Source of the DNA: Calycina herbarum
Taxonomy: Eukaryota; Ascomycota; Leotiomycetes; Helotiales; Pezizellaceae
Assembly: GCA_001414485.1 (NCBI GenBank)
Contig: LLEY01000153.1
Coordinates: 84,518-148,517 of the forward strand
DNA length: 64,000 nucleotides
Reading direction: 5' to 3'
Of this stretch, positions 1 through 10,530 are shown piece by piece. A model generated the notes under the pieces. That model saw only the letters and a program-made list of their open reading frames with translations, was not told where the DNA came from and ran no database searches. The first letter of the stretch is position 1, and every line of letters begins with the position of its first letter. A program made the translations under genes and the position numbers.

Positions 1-1201
1 ACTACTATTAGGATAACTAGTCTAAACTAATACCGATTATAGACTACGCTTAAGCTACACTTCCCTAGGACTCGACGACTCTTCCGCCTATATAAATCGA
101 GCTTAGTTACGTGCCACGTACCAGCTTTAATTAGGTCCGCCAGAGCCCGGAAGAGCTAATAAGCGTCCGTAAACAGCTTTTACGAGACAAAGCAGTTACG
201 TACGCAACCCGTATACACAGCGCCTAAGAAACCGCCCGTAAGAGAATCGAGGCTGCTTAGGAACGCTAGCGTAAGCAAGCAAACAAGCACCGGCGACCAG
301 TAGACTTTGCTATAGGCGACAAGGTCTATATATTAATAAAGACGTAGAATATAGACCGCCTAAGCTGTAAGCTCGACCAGCAGATAGCTGGTCTATATAC
401 AGTCCTAGAAAAGGTTAGAAACGCTTTCTAAGTCGACCTGCCTCCGACAATTAAAATATAGCCTGTAATCTCTATAGATAAGCTTCGCAAAGCTCTTAAC
501 AATCCGCTACCAGGCCAGCTATAAGAACCAGGACTGCCTATTATAGTTAACAGGTATAATAAATAGAATATAGACTAAGTACTAGCCTCTAGAGGCTATT
601 ATAGAAAATTATAATACCGGGTTCAATAGATACAAAGCGAGCTAGACCCGGCCTAGTACCTAGCTTCTGACTTTATAAGCTACCTATATAAGCTTTAAGA
701 GTTTCACGCTCTAAATCCTTCTCTCCTAAGGCCTCCTAGGTACTTAGTAGAATAGTTACAAAGCTGGGAAGATAGTATAGACGAGCTGGAATATTATAAG
801 AATAAGGATAAATTACCTATAGAGTAGTAGGTTCAGAGCTCGCAGGCGAGCTCTACTTAAAGAGAGGGGTAATGTTACAGACCTAGCCACCGCCGAGCAC
901 GTGACTCGCGTACGGCTGCTCGCCGGCGTCCGCAAAGCCTGCTATTCCTAGCCTAGCCTAGAACCATTCCTACCTAGGCTAGGAACCATTTCTACAAACG
1001 GATCGACATTCCTATAACTTATCGATTCCTTAGCTATCTCTATATTATAGGACCTCTAGAAGTCTCCTCTTTCCTTCTCTTCTCTTCTATAGCTTTAGAT
1101 CTTTAATTAAACCACCTCTTACTTCTCTGATTATCTACTACACCTATATATACTACAGGTAAGAATAACTACCAGAGGGCTAGCAGATTGGGTTTGTTAC
1201 A
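1..1201 (+). mobile_element. RIP-degraded Ty3/gypsy retrotransposon, 3' end
   Basis: Reading the plus strand and treating TAG/TAA as mutated CAG, CAA or TGG codons gives the C-terminal part of a chromoviral integrase. A basic stretch (about 210-330) is followed by a segment reading GDKVYIL and KLDQQ, then a chromodomain at about 555-700 (VLASR, YRV, YLASDF, EFH). The frame closes at about 872, directly against a purine-rich tract (859-872) and the 3' LTR. The left part lies outside the window. Stops at Q and W codons with loss of CpA/TpG are the RIP signature. The family call is firm; the element is dead. Confidence 0.85.
873..1201 (+). repeat. 3' LTR of the gypsy element
   Basis: This 329-bp block starts TGTTACAGACC and ends TTTGTTACA, so it has the TG...CA ends and the TGTTAC/GTTACA terminal repeat usual for gypsy LTRs. 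It follows the polypurine tract and the end of the integrase frame immediately. It is less AT-rich than the sequence to its right, which starts abruptly at 1202 and belongs to a different element on the other strand, so the gypsy copy probably inserted there. Confidence 0.8.
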
Positions 1202-3990
1202 AATATTCTATAATTCTTATAGTCTTAAGAGTTCTTTTTATAAATTATTTTAGTAAGTTTCTATATCTATATTAGACCTATCTATAACTGGTTTCTTAAA
1301 TAGTTTCTATAGACTATAGCTCTCTTATATATAGGTAATCTAAAGTAGTCTCTAGTATACTTATCTCTAGTTTTATATATTAAACCTTAAATATATAATC
1401 TCTTAAGTTCTTTTCCTTAACTACTCTAATCTAAGACTAAGGAAAGAATACTACTCTTTCCTTATTAGATAAAGCTACTTTATATATCTAATAATATTCT
1501 ACTATTCTAGTAGATTCTAGTAAGATTCCTTTAAACCGTTTCTATAATAACTAGTCTATAGTTAGACTTAGTTTATATCGTATCTACTATACTATTATTT
1601 CTTAAACTATTTCTATAAACTATAGCTCTTCTACTAAGAGATAGTAAAATTCTTCTAGTTCTATTTTAGCCTACCTAGTAATATTAAGCTCTCTTTACTT
1701 CTAGAATAGTATACTAAACAACTCTTATAAACTATACTTTCTAAATATTATCCTATTATTTCTAATTAATATAATTATAATATATTATTTAAATTCTTCT
1801 AATATAACGTTTTTAGGTATTATTCTATAAAAAAGGGTTTTAATTTACTTCTTGAATTCTATTAAGACCTACTATATCTATATACTAGTTTCTTTTAAAA
1901 TATCGTATACCTTCTATATATTCTCTATCTTAAGATAGGTAGGTTTCTTAACTTACTATTAGTTATACTTAGGTTCTTTTTCCTTAATAGTTTCCTACCT
2001 AGTAATTAGACTAACTAGAGTTATTATTTTAGAGTTATTTCTTATAACTATATACGTTATTAAGATAGTTAGATTAACTCCCTATATAGTATAAGGACTC
2101 TAGAAGTCTAGCTTCTAATTATTAATATATACCTATCTATTTCCTTATTCGAATGTTCTAAGAAAGACCTAAGTTTCTCTAACTTCAGAGTTCTTATTTC
2201 TAACTTCTCCTTCTAAGCTAGAAGATAAGTTTAATATTTCTAAAGAACTAGTTAATAGTAGTAATTCGTATTTTACTTAAAGATGTTACTTAGACTCCTC
2301 TACTAATTATATATTATAATTTTCTTTAAAGAGTAGATCTCTATTATTATTAGTATCTTATATACTACTAAGTTCTTTATTATTTTTAATCTAGGTTCTA
2401 TATACTTATATTTTAAGTTCCTTATCTATAAGTTTAATACGATTAGTTAAAGCTACTTATTATTAAATAGTAGTATTAATTTATTTCTTTCTCTTAGAGT
2501 CTTTCTTCTTACTACACTTATTTACTCTATAGCCGGGGAAGCTATAGCTATAATATAAGTTCTACTTACGTCGACGATTTCGCTCTTCTTAAGAAAGTCC
2601 TCCTTTCTTTAGAAAGGTTTTCTTTTATATAGCGTTCGCCTCCTTATTATATTTAGTATAAGAGTACTTCTACTTTCCTATTCTCTTACTCTTTTCTCTA
2701 TACCTAGGGTTACTCTTTCTAAATTCGTATAAGTAATTATCTAACTAGACAACTTCCTTAATTATACCTATAATAGTTAAGAACTATATATTCTATTTAG
2801 CTATTCTCTTATAGATATATACCTTTAATCCTCTATAGAAGAGTTCTATAAAAGCGATAGTATTCTACTCTAATTTCGTTCTATAACGTTAGAATTTATT
2901 AGTATAATCTATTACTAACCCGGTCTAGTATAACTCTAAAAGCTTATATATAGTAGTTTAGATTATATCAAAGTCTCTAAAAACTTTTCTAATAGTTGTC
3001 TTAAATCCTCTCTAAGATTTAAATATAATCTTAGTTAACTTTATCTTTTTATCTTTATCTTTATTCTTAAAGAAGTCTTCTAAATATAGCTAAGCCTATT
3101 CTAACGTTAATCCTCTAAGGTAGGAGATAGCGAAGATAGTTTATAAATTATAATTACCTTCGAATTTATTAGAATTAAAGTTAAAGTAGATATCTATTTA
3201 GAGAAGAAATAAGTCGAGTTCCTTTCGTTTCTTATAATACGTATCTAGTATCTTAACTTTAATAGACTTAAGTGCTTTAACCTTATAAGACTCGGGAGCG
3301 TCTAGTATACTAATATTATCGTCGTTCCTAGGTAACTATATACTAGCAGGTGTTCTTCTAGTAGTACTTCTAGATATTCCTACAACGTTAACTTAACTAG
3401 TATTTAGGCTAGCTACGGCGGGAGTTGCTAAGGCTATAGCGACTAAACTTCTAAGCAGGTGCTTAAAGTATAACGAAACTTAAACGAACTAAACAAAGAT
3501 AACTAAGTCTTAAAAGTTAGTATATAAGTAAGAAGTATAGATACACCGGGTTGTTTACTTAGAAGTAAACTCGTTACTTATATCAAAGATATTAAATAAG
3601 ATAATAAGATTAATAACTAAAGTTAAGTATAAAGCTCCTATCTAAGTAGTAGACGTGCTAGTATATATAGGACCTCTCGCGTTGTCTAGATCTCTATATA
3701 GACATAAATCCCTAGATCTCTATAGATCTCTTATAGGATCTAATAAGATCTATTACGTAACTTTCAACGGTTATTTAATAGTAAGATCCTAGAATACCTA
3801 AATACCTTCGTATTACTAATTCCCTTCTATGTTACCTTCCGTTTCCTAGATATCGTATCTTATTCTATTAGAGCGCTATCTAGACTACTTACTACGTATA
3901 ACGTAATTCGTAACACCTTGTTCTATTAGAGCGCTATCTAGACTACTTACTAAGTAGAACGTGATTTATAACACTATCCCCTTCTTAGAC
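1202..3990 (-). mobile_element. RIP-degraded gypsy gag-pol relic, minus strand
   Basis: Minus-strand reading from about 3300 to 2500 gives a Ty3/gypsy Gag: a segment reading FAISYLRG and LEDFF, a lysine-rich stretch, and near 2520-2560 a CCHC zinc knuckle whose cysteines have been changed (C-Y-x-C-x-F-P-G-H-R-V pattern with Tyr at Cys/His positions). Nothing firm is readable as pol between 1202 and about 2450. The sequence upstream of gag (3560-3980) probably contains a degraded LTR. Nearly all CpA/TpG are missing. The right boundary is approximate. Confidence 0.65.
3863..3978. repeat. 58-bp tandem duplication in the RIP region
   Basis: Two consecutive units, 3863-3920 and 3921-3978, share TTCTATTAGAGCGCTATCTA and the bases after it, then diverge by scattered differences. 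They lie just upstream of the gag relic on its coding strand, so they may be repeats within an old LTR. No gene overlaps them. Confidence 0.6.
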
Positions 3991-4089
3991 TAGCGTGTCT
4001 CTACGCTTAAGTATAGCCTAGGAAATATTATTAAAAAGCTATTAGCTCTTCTGATTTTAATATAAATACTACTTATACTTACGACTATA

Positions 4090-4640
4090 AACGCTAGATT
4101 AAACTAGTAAAGCGTATTAATAGATCTAGCGAAGAGATAGTATCTTATAGTTAATATAAACGTTCTAGACGAAAGTACGTAGCTATAGCCTCGGCCTTAG
4201 AGGTTAACAAATGTTCTAAGTATATAAGACAGAAGAAATCCTACGATATTAAATCGCGAAATCGAATACCTTTACTTTCTAACTAGTTCTTAATCGACTA
4301 GCAGCGGCGGAAATTAAGAGACGAAGAAGAACGGGCCTAGTAGTCTTAATAGAAGGCTGTTACTAAGGTTCTTCGTTAACGGAAACTGTAATACTAGCTT
4401 AATAAGCGAGAACAGTAGTTAATTCACTCTAGACTAAACTCTATAGCTAAGCTAGAGAAGAGAGAGGAGAAAGAGAGAAAAGATAAGGAAGAATAAAAGA
4501 AGAAGGAATATAGAGAAGGAGAGGCTGCTAGGCTAGCTACTCTTTCTAATTCCGACTCTGTCTTTAGCCTAAGTCTTAACCCAGCCTTTCTTAAGTCCTT
4601 TTCTCTTAAATATAAGATATAGATAACTCTAGGTTTCGAT
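4090..4640 (+). mobile_element. RIP-degraded DNA-transposon relic (pogo/Fot1-like tail)
   Basis: One plus-strand frame with many TAG/TAA codons keeps the pattern of the C-terminal region of fungal pogo/Fot1-type transposases: a Cys/Arg/Lys motif (C-x-K-Y-I-R-x-K-K-S) near 4220, then a long charged helix rich in E, R and K with repeated leucines (4260-4500). The DDE catalytic core is not readable. The orientation is opposite to both neighbouring gypsy relics. The family assignment rests on overall pattern only. Confidence 0.4.
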
Positions 4641-4659
4641 AGTAGGACTTCTAAAGTTC

Positions 4660-5760
4660 CTCTAAATAATATATAATATCCTTTTTAGGTTCCTAAGTAT
4701 TTTCTAAATATAGATAATTCAACTATTTAATTAAGTACTTAACTTATTCTCTAATAAGTTTATAGTTAAGAATTCTCTTAACTTCGTACTTAGCGTTTAG
4801 GTTTACTAGTTAAATTTCTATAAGTAGGGCTAGTAGTACTCCTAGTAGTACTAGTTTAAGTAGGGATATATAGAATACTAGATAGATATTCATAGTTTTT
4901 AGTAGTACTAATTTATAATTTAAAGGTTCTCTAACTTATTTAATTTTAAATAGTTCTAATTTTTTATAATCTAGTTTATTACTTAGTCTTTTTATATTAA
5001 TATTTTTTCGTACTAAGTAGACTTTATCTCTCTCTTTTAGTATTAGCTTCTAACTACGTCGTTTATTATAGTAGTACGCGTTCCTTTTAGCTATAAACTA
5101 TAAGTTCTTTACTAGTTCTTTATATAACCTCTTAATCTTTAAAACCTAAATACGAGCGAGCTAATTATCGATAGTTATAGATAGTAGTTCTTGATATACT
5201 ACTAGTTTATACCTAAAGTTAGCGTAGAATAGTATAACAAGTGTTATTTCTATTACTAAACTGTTATAAGTAAACTATACTAAGAGTAGTAGTTCTACCT
5301 AGTTGTTTTACTAGTAGTTTATATAATAACGAAGGTATATTTCAACTACTTAATTTATACGTTCGTTTCCTTTATTCGTTTATAGGTAAAAAGCTGTCGA
5401 TAGCTTCCTTTTCATATCTAATCGTTCTATAAGAGCGATCTAGAATTTAGAGGTAAAGAGTTTATCTCTATCTAAGAGTATTTCTTCTAGTAGTCTATGT
5501 CTTAAGACTACTTCTTTTAGGAATACGAATACTAATTCCTTAGCTATACTTGATTCTAAATAAGATACTAGAATTATATATTTCATAAGCTATTCTATAA
5601 TAACTAGGATCGAATTATATTTAACCTTCGTTATTAGATCCTTAGATTTTAGTAGTTTAATAATAAAATCCTAAGAAATTAATTTCTAAGATATCTATAG
5701 TATTAGAGTAGTGCCTATCTATCTATATAGTATATAGCGGGAAACCTTATTCTAGGTATA
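4660..5760 (-). mobile_element. RIP-degraded gypsy integrase, minus strand
   Basis: The minus strand reads as a Ty3/gypsy integrase core. SDRDKLFTSKF-like sequence lies at about 5430-5485, followed by MKRKLSTAF and a degraded PQTDGQTER motif (5358-5400). Upstream is LPKSKDLIT and a segment before VFLK; downstream towards 4660 is the lysine-rich C-terminal part. Frame breaks fall at Gln/Trp codons. RT and RNase H are absent, so the element is truncated just before the orphan gene at 5858. Confidence 0.8.
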
Positions 5761-5801
5761 GGTATTATACTCTACTATTACTTTCTTAATAACCCTAAGA
5801 G

Positions 5802-5809
5802 TATATAAA
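5802..5809 (+). promoter_or_regulatory. TATA box of the orphan gene
   Basis: TATATAAA lies 49 bp upstream of the ATG at 5858. It sits at the very edge of the RIP-degraded integrase, so the promoter was either spared or built from transposon-derived sequence. Confidence 0.45.
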
Positions 5810-5857
5810 GCGGAGATTGCCCTTCTGCCTAGAAGCAACCTCGAGCTCGTCTACACC

Positions 5858-6709
5858 ATGGAAACTGACTCAACGACTCAACGCCTGCAACAAGATTCCA
5901 AACCAGAAGTCCACTGGAGGTATGTTTCAAGATGGAATATTTACGAATGTCTACTGGGAGACATACTAGAAAGAGTCGCGAGGCTCAGGTTGTGCGACGG
6001 AGGGAAGAAGGTCCCCAAAGCTATTGAGGTTGCAGAGTTTATATGGGGAAAAATGGAGCTTTTTCGAAACGACGGTTTTATTCCAGAAAAAAGAAAGTAC
6101 ACCGTGAAAAGTATTAAAGAAAAGTTGAGCAGGGGTTTTATAACCGACAATTGTCTTCGGGAGAAGTTTGTGGGCAGCGAGAGCGGACTCGAGAGTGTAA
6201 TTCGCGTAAAGATTATAACTGCAGTATTCAAACGATGTCCCGATTTGGCAGAGGACTTGGAGAGGCTTCATTACAGAGCATCTCCGAGGTTTGATTGGCT
6301 AGGCTATAGTATGATAATGCTAAGAATTATCTATCAAAGACAACGAAATGAGCCCTACCAAACGGGTTCGCTGTTTGAAGATATTTCAAAGGACCTAGAA
6401 ATGTACGCCAGAATAGAGGGTTGGGAACAAACGAAGTTCCCCCCTGAATGCGTACAGGAGCAGTTGTGTTGGGATCCGGAGTATTATGGAGGAACGTTGA
6501 ATTCTCCAACGAGAAACACAGCACGGAGCAGAGTACGCATTCTGTCAACAAATATGCAAATGGAACAGTTACCTGGATGGCAAGATAATGTCACCAACAG
6601 CGGGGTGCAAAACCAAGATGCCTGCCCCTCAGACCCGACGGACTCTCGGCAAGCACAATCTCTACTTCAACACCAACAACATTTTCCACTCTTAGACCCT
6701 TTCGCGTAG
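5858..6709 (+). CDS. orphan hypothetical protein, 283 aa
   Basis: A single uninterrupted exon encodes 283 residues. I do not recognise the family. The first 200 residues look like a globular, charged, mostly helical domain (KAIEVAEFIWGKMELF near residue 55; a Trp/Tyr-rich patch ending LCWDPEYYGG near residue 210). The last 75 residues are Gln/Asn/Ser-rich and probably disordered. There is no signal peptide or membrane segment. Base composition changes sharply from the RIP-hit DNA 5' of it to normal coding composition. A TATA box stands about 50 bp before the ATG. It may be a lineage-specific gene or a captured transposon gene. Confidence 0.6.
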   Translation: METDSTTQRLQQDSKPEVHWRYVSRWNIYECLLGDILERVARLRLCDGGKKVPKAIEVAEFIWGKMELFRNDGFIPEKRKYTVKSIKEKLSRGFITDNCLREKFVGSESGLESVIRVKIITAVFKRCPDLAEDLERLHYRASPRFDWLGYSMIMLRIIYQRQRNEPYQTGSLFEDISKDLEMYARIEGWEQTKFPPECVQEQLCWDPEYYGGTLNSPTRNTARSRVRILSTNMQMEQLPGWQDNVTNSGVQNQDACPSDPTDSRQAQSLLQHQQHFPLLDPFA

Positions 6710-6901
6710 CCTTGGGAAGAAAAGGGACAATTACAAGTTTGAGCTTTTACACCTTAAGCTCGGAATTTCTCGGCTAAAGTTTAATTTAAGCGTAGTGTAG
6801 TATCAAAAGACAATGCGATGAACTTTCCAAAGTTACTTCTGCTCCACAATACCCTTTAACATGATATACCCTAGAACCAACATTCATTTCAAAGCTACCT
6901 C

Positions 6902-7417
6902 TCAACAACAGCAGCAAGAATCGTCATCATCACCGCTACAGCAATCACAACAATCACCACAACATCCATCATCATCGCCATTGCCATCGCCATCATAGTT
7001 GTTATCATCTTGCGTAGCAGCGTACGCAATACCGGCTCCAGCTCCAGCTCCAATGACGACCCCCGCAGCAACAGGTGCATAACTCATTTTATTCTCTTGT
7101 GGGGGTCTATAATTCTCCGTTGTATTCATTGTGTATGTATTGTTTGTATATTCCATCCTTTGGTTCCCCCGATACGTTGGCTGCGGATGGACAATGTGCG
7201 CTTGCTGGTGGCCGCCATGTGGATTGTGTGTTGGTATGTGTTGCTGATGCTGCTGGTGTTGTTGATGTTGTTGATGTTGTTGATGTTGAGGGTGATGAGG
7301 CGCATTATGGTGCGAAGCTCTTTTTGAATATTAGTAGAAGTTTTGATGACCATTAAGGGATCGTCGTAGGTACCTTGGATGCTGGTTGTGAGCCTTTTGA
7401 GGTGGGTGGTGGGCCAT
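6902..7417 (-). CDS. spliced His/Gln-rich and Cys-tailed small protein
   Basis: Two exons: 7375/7374-7417 and 6902-7319, with a 54-nt intron (7320-7373) that starts GTACCT, has a CTAAT branch point and ends AAAAG. The join keeps frame and gives 153 residues. Order of parts: MAHHPPQKAHNQHP start; a long His-Gln repeat (about residues 20-45); a Gly/Ala hydrophobic stretch at about residues 95-115 (VAAGVVIGAGAGAGIAYAA) that could enter a membrane; an Asp/Gly-rich segment; and a tail with ten cysteines, mostly in pairs, ending CCCC. This layout resembles small fungal Cys-tail membrane or metal-binding proteins; the function is unknown. The best-defined part starts at Met70. Confidence 0.65.
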
Positions 7418-7739
7418 CTTGGTTTGAGGTTGGATGTTGAGACTCGAGAGATTCCCAGTATCCGATCGTTGGACGGTTAGATAGAGCCTTTCTACTCTTC
7501 TGGGTTCACCGATTGAAACACAGAACTGTCGAGATGAAGATTTTGTAAACAACTTTATAGACGTAGGTGTTGACTAGGACTTTATACTTGGACGGGATCT
7601 CTACATGAAATTGCAAAAGAAAAGCTACCGTGAAAAAATTCGCCATGCACAACTGATTTATAAGATAATGCAAAACGCCACAGCTCCAGGCTCCAACGTG
7701 ATAGTTTTCCTCGTTACCTATATCACATATACACCAGGA

Positions 7740-9723
7740 AAAAACCCACCAATGAAACATGAATCACCGTTATGCATTTTGGGGGCCAAGGTGGCAACGC
7801 TAGAGCCTCATTGCCCACAATTGCCTCTTTGGGTAAAAGGTCCATTTCGCCAAGAAGATGATTGGACAAGCTTTTTGGGGGCGGTCAGCACCTTGAACAG
7901 TTACCCGACCCTATTACTCCTGGTACTCCATTCCTTACATTTTGTGTGTCATCAAAAAACTACAGTGAGCTGCGAGTTAAGCTTGAATTTGCCCACTTTT
8001 TTTGTAATCCCAGCTTTTTTTTTATTAAGGCTTTCTCTCTCTTTTCTTCAGAAGACAGAAAATAAAAGTACTCTAAAAGAGACGAGGCCTAGCTAGAAAG
8101 AAGCGCTATATCTAATTATCTCTCTTCTATATAATTTATTAATTCAAAGTAAGTATAATAAAAGTAAACTAAAAGATAAATAATTCTTAAAATAATAACC
8201 CCTTTTCTTGAAAAAAATTTCACTACCCCTGTAAGGTCGACAGGCTATGCCAAGACCCTATAAAAATCAAGACAGATATAAAATTGTCTGTTTTTGTCCT
8301 ATAAAGTTTATAGAGTATAAGGAGAGATATAAGCCTCTTCTTTCCTATTCTTATAAATAATATATCATATATTATTATTAATTAATAGGTAAGAGTGCCT
8401 AAAAAGGGGGGAAATCGAGGAATTTTCTCAAAAAGCTCAGATTACAAAAAAAGTGGGCAAATTCAAGCTTAACTCGCAACTCACTGTAGTACTGTGTGTT
8501 TTGAGCATAAGATTCCTCGTAGTTATAAGAATGGTGCCAAAATTACTGTCAGGAAAACATTCTTGCACAGGGAAACTGTTGTCGTCCGCGTTGTCGATTA
8601 TAAGCAGCCATGGTTAGTCAGGGCCAAGACTTGAAAGCCAACTTTTTGCTGCAGCTTGGTTAGGTGCAACTTTTCCAATCGCGGAGATAGTGGAGAAAGA
8701 CTGTTCTACATGCTCTTTGGAGGTGGCGTTGATCCAAAAGACACCCCAAAAGCTATTAGATTTATCCCCAGGTTCAAAGTATCAGCTTCATGTGCATAGT
8801 ACCTTTGCTTGTTCTGAGACGCAAATTTACAACAGAATTGCGTTTTTCCGGATCCCGCAAGACCAAACACCACGAATCTCTTCTGTGTTTGAAGACGACT
8901 TCCAGAAGGTGGAGAGACAAAGGATTTGTGTAAAATTTCAAGCTCACTCTCACGCCCGGTATAAATGCTGCTTACAGTCTGTGGCGTGAAAAAATGCTTG
9001 TTGAGATATGCTAATTCCACCACTTGCTGTGCCGACTCAATTGCGGATTCAAGCTTCTAAATCAGTATTTGCGTGACATAAAGTTGGGATTTTCATCACC
9101 CACCGTTCTTTCTGTAGATAGCTTGACAGTTCTTTCCAACGAATCTATCTTCGATTCCAAGTCCGCTCCTAAGTTTTGAAAGGACTCGGTTAATTCCGCC
9201 TGCTAGGTGGTTCGAGAATAAATACTAATATATGTTAACAAACTGATTCTGAACATATAGAAAAGAACTCGCACATGCTGCTGAAAGACTGAGTTGTAGG
9301 GCAATTCTGATACGTCTTCAATTTTTCCCCCAAATTACTCAACTCCTCCTCCTTTTTCTGCTGCTTCAACCACTTCCGTAACTGGTCGCGCTTAATGTGC
9401 TTTCCATTTCCAGCACCCTCAACCTCTATCAATATATCCTCAATCATCTCAACTATGCGCTTACAGCTTGTCAAGGTGTTCTGGGTTACACGCCAATTTG
9501 TACCTAGGATTTCCTAATGATCGGGATTTGGCTTAGCTGTGGACCCTTCCATATAACTACGCTCAACTAGATCGTTGACCGATCGTAGTGATGCAATCTC
9601 TTCGAAGAGATCTTCCAATCCTTGCTCCACTACCCGAAATCCATGTTTTAAGAACTTTCCGAGGCGAATGCAAACATCAGTTAACCCAGCCGTACCTGTA
9701 AGAACCGAAAATGGATCGGCTAT
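7740..9723 (-). pseudogene. NLR-type (NB-ARC/NACHT) STAND pseudogene
   Basis: The minus strand reads as a fungal NLR. The N-terminus is ADPFSVLTGTAGLTDVCIRL, where the expected start codon is ATA (9721-9723) instead of ATG. A coiled helical domain follows, then Walker A in VVFGLAGSGKTQF (about 8860), Walker B WLLIIDNADD (about 8585) and GTILITTRN. Introns fit at 8753-8802 and 9057-9103, and another near 9200. Lesions: lost ATG, TAG at 9514-9516, TAA at 8614-8616 (between LGPD and PWLL), and a 524-bp MITE in the exon. Beyond the MITE only scraps remain (LFKVLTAP, IVGNEALAL) in shifted frames. Fungal NLRs act in non-self recognition and programmed cell death; this copy is dead. Confidence 0.85.
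7963..8486. mobile_element. Tc1/mariner-type MITE, 524 bp
   Basis: Terminal inverted repeats of about 57 bp (7963-8020 and 8430-8486) begin CAGTGAGYTGCGAGTTAAGC and are nearly identical. The element is flanked by TA on both sides (7961-7962, 8487-8488), the target duplication of Tc1/mariner elements. The interior is AT-rich and carries no transposase. It interrupts the NLR pseudogene right after the GTILITTRN motif, so its insertion can be dated relative to the gene's decay. Confidence 0.85.
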
Positions 9724-10078
9724 AAGCGGGGAAATATCGCGGCAATTGAATCTAGGATGTAAAATACATAAGATTAATGCCCTACAAGCCTTTGGTAGAA
9801 CCCGAGGGAGGGGAAGTCAAGGCTACAACGTAAAAGCCTAACAAAGGGGCAACAGCAAAAAACCTGTTTCAGGGCAGCAGTAATGTGTAACATGCACTGG
9901 TGATACATTACACAAATTGGATGCCAAGGTAGTTATGCCGTTCAGCTCTAATTTTGCCAACCAATGACAAATCGACATGCTGATTGTTCATACACGTCAC
10001 CAACATCCCCATGAACCAGCCATTTTCTTGACCTCAGCCACTCGACTGCCTATGGTATGGGGGCTCGTAGTAGACAAG
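9724..10078. other. upstream region of the NLR pseudogene
   Basis: No gene or RNA is visible. Short direct words (catgcactggtgatacattaca and similar) recur, but nothing is supported beyond the likely old promoter of the NLR gene. Confidence 0.4.
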
Positions 10079-10286
10079 AAAAGCGGCAGTCAATAACTAC
10101 ACCTTCTAGATATTACCCAACTACTTTGGGACAATCGAACTTCATTGTTCTAAACCATCTAGGTAAATATTAAATTGTCCCAAGTATTTATGTTAATTAC
10201 CTTGCATTACCCCAAAAAGCTGGGACAATAAGCTAGCTCGAGACTCGGTAGGCAGGTACGAACCTGAAGTATTTACTGCCGCTTTT
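10079..10286. mobile_element. small MITE, copy A
   Basis: Inverted ends AAAAGCGGCAGT and ACTGCCGCTTTT bound 208 bp. The reverse complement aligns along its length with the copy at 40008-40203, including the shared end AAAAGCGGCAGTAAATA and the following AGGTTCGTACCT. Internal words such as TTGGGACAATT are shared with all other copies. No coding capacity. The true ends may lie a little further out, because sequence like GTCYACTRCGAGC also recurs next to some copies. Confidence 0.7.
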
Positions 10287-10530
10287 ATTATGGGGCTATG
10301 CTGTGCGCGTGCGCAGAAATGAATCCTGCAACGGTGATTGGTCGAGTTCTTTCCCGCATGAAGCTGATTGGCGCACCAAGTGGTTAGCAGTTGGAAACAA
10401 AAAGATAGAGCCTTATTATTTTAGACATACAAAGTGTGTAATTCTCTCATCTTTTCACGGAGTGAATAGTTACTTCGTTTCTACCGAAGAAACCCTCACT
10501 TAGCCCTATATCGGTTCAGAGCGAAAGAAT

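Noticed and set aside
7605..8096. 163-aa open frame on the plus strand
   Set aside because: It runs antisense across the decayed NLR tail and into the end of the Tc1/mariner MITE; no domain or coding character.
8690..8989. 99-aa plus-strand frame
   Set aside because: It is the antisense shadow of the NLR P-loop exon.
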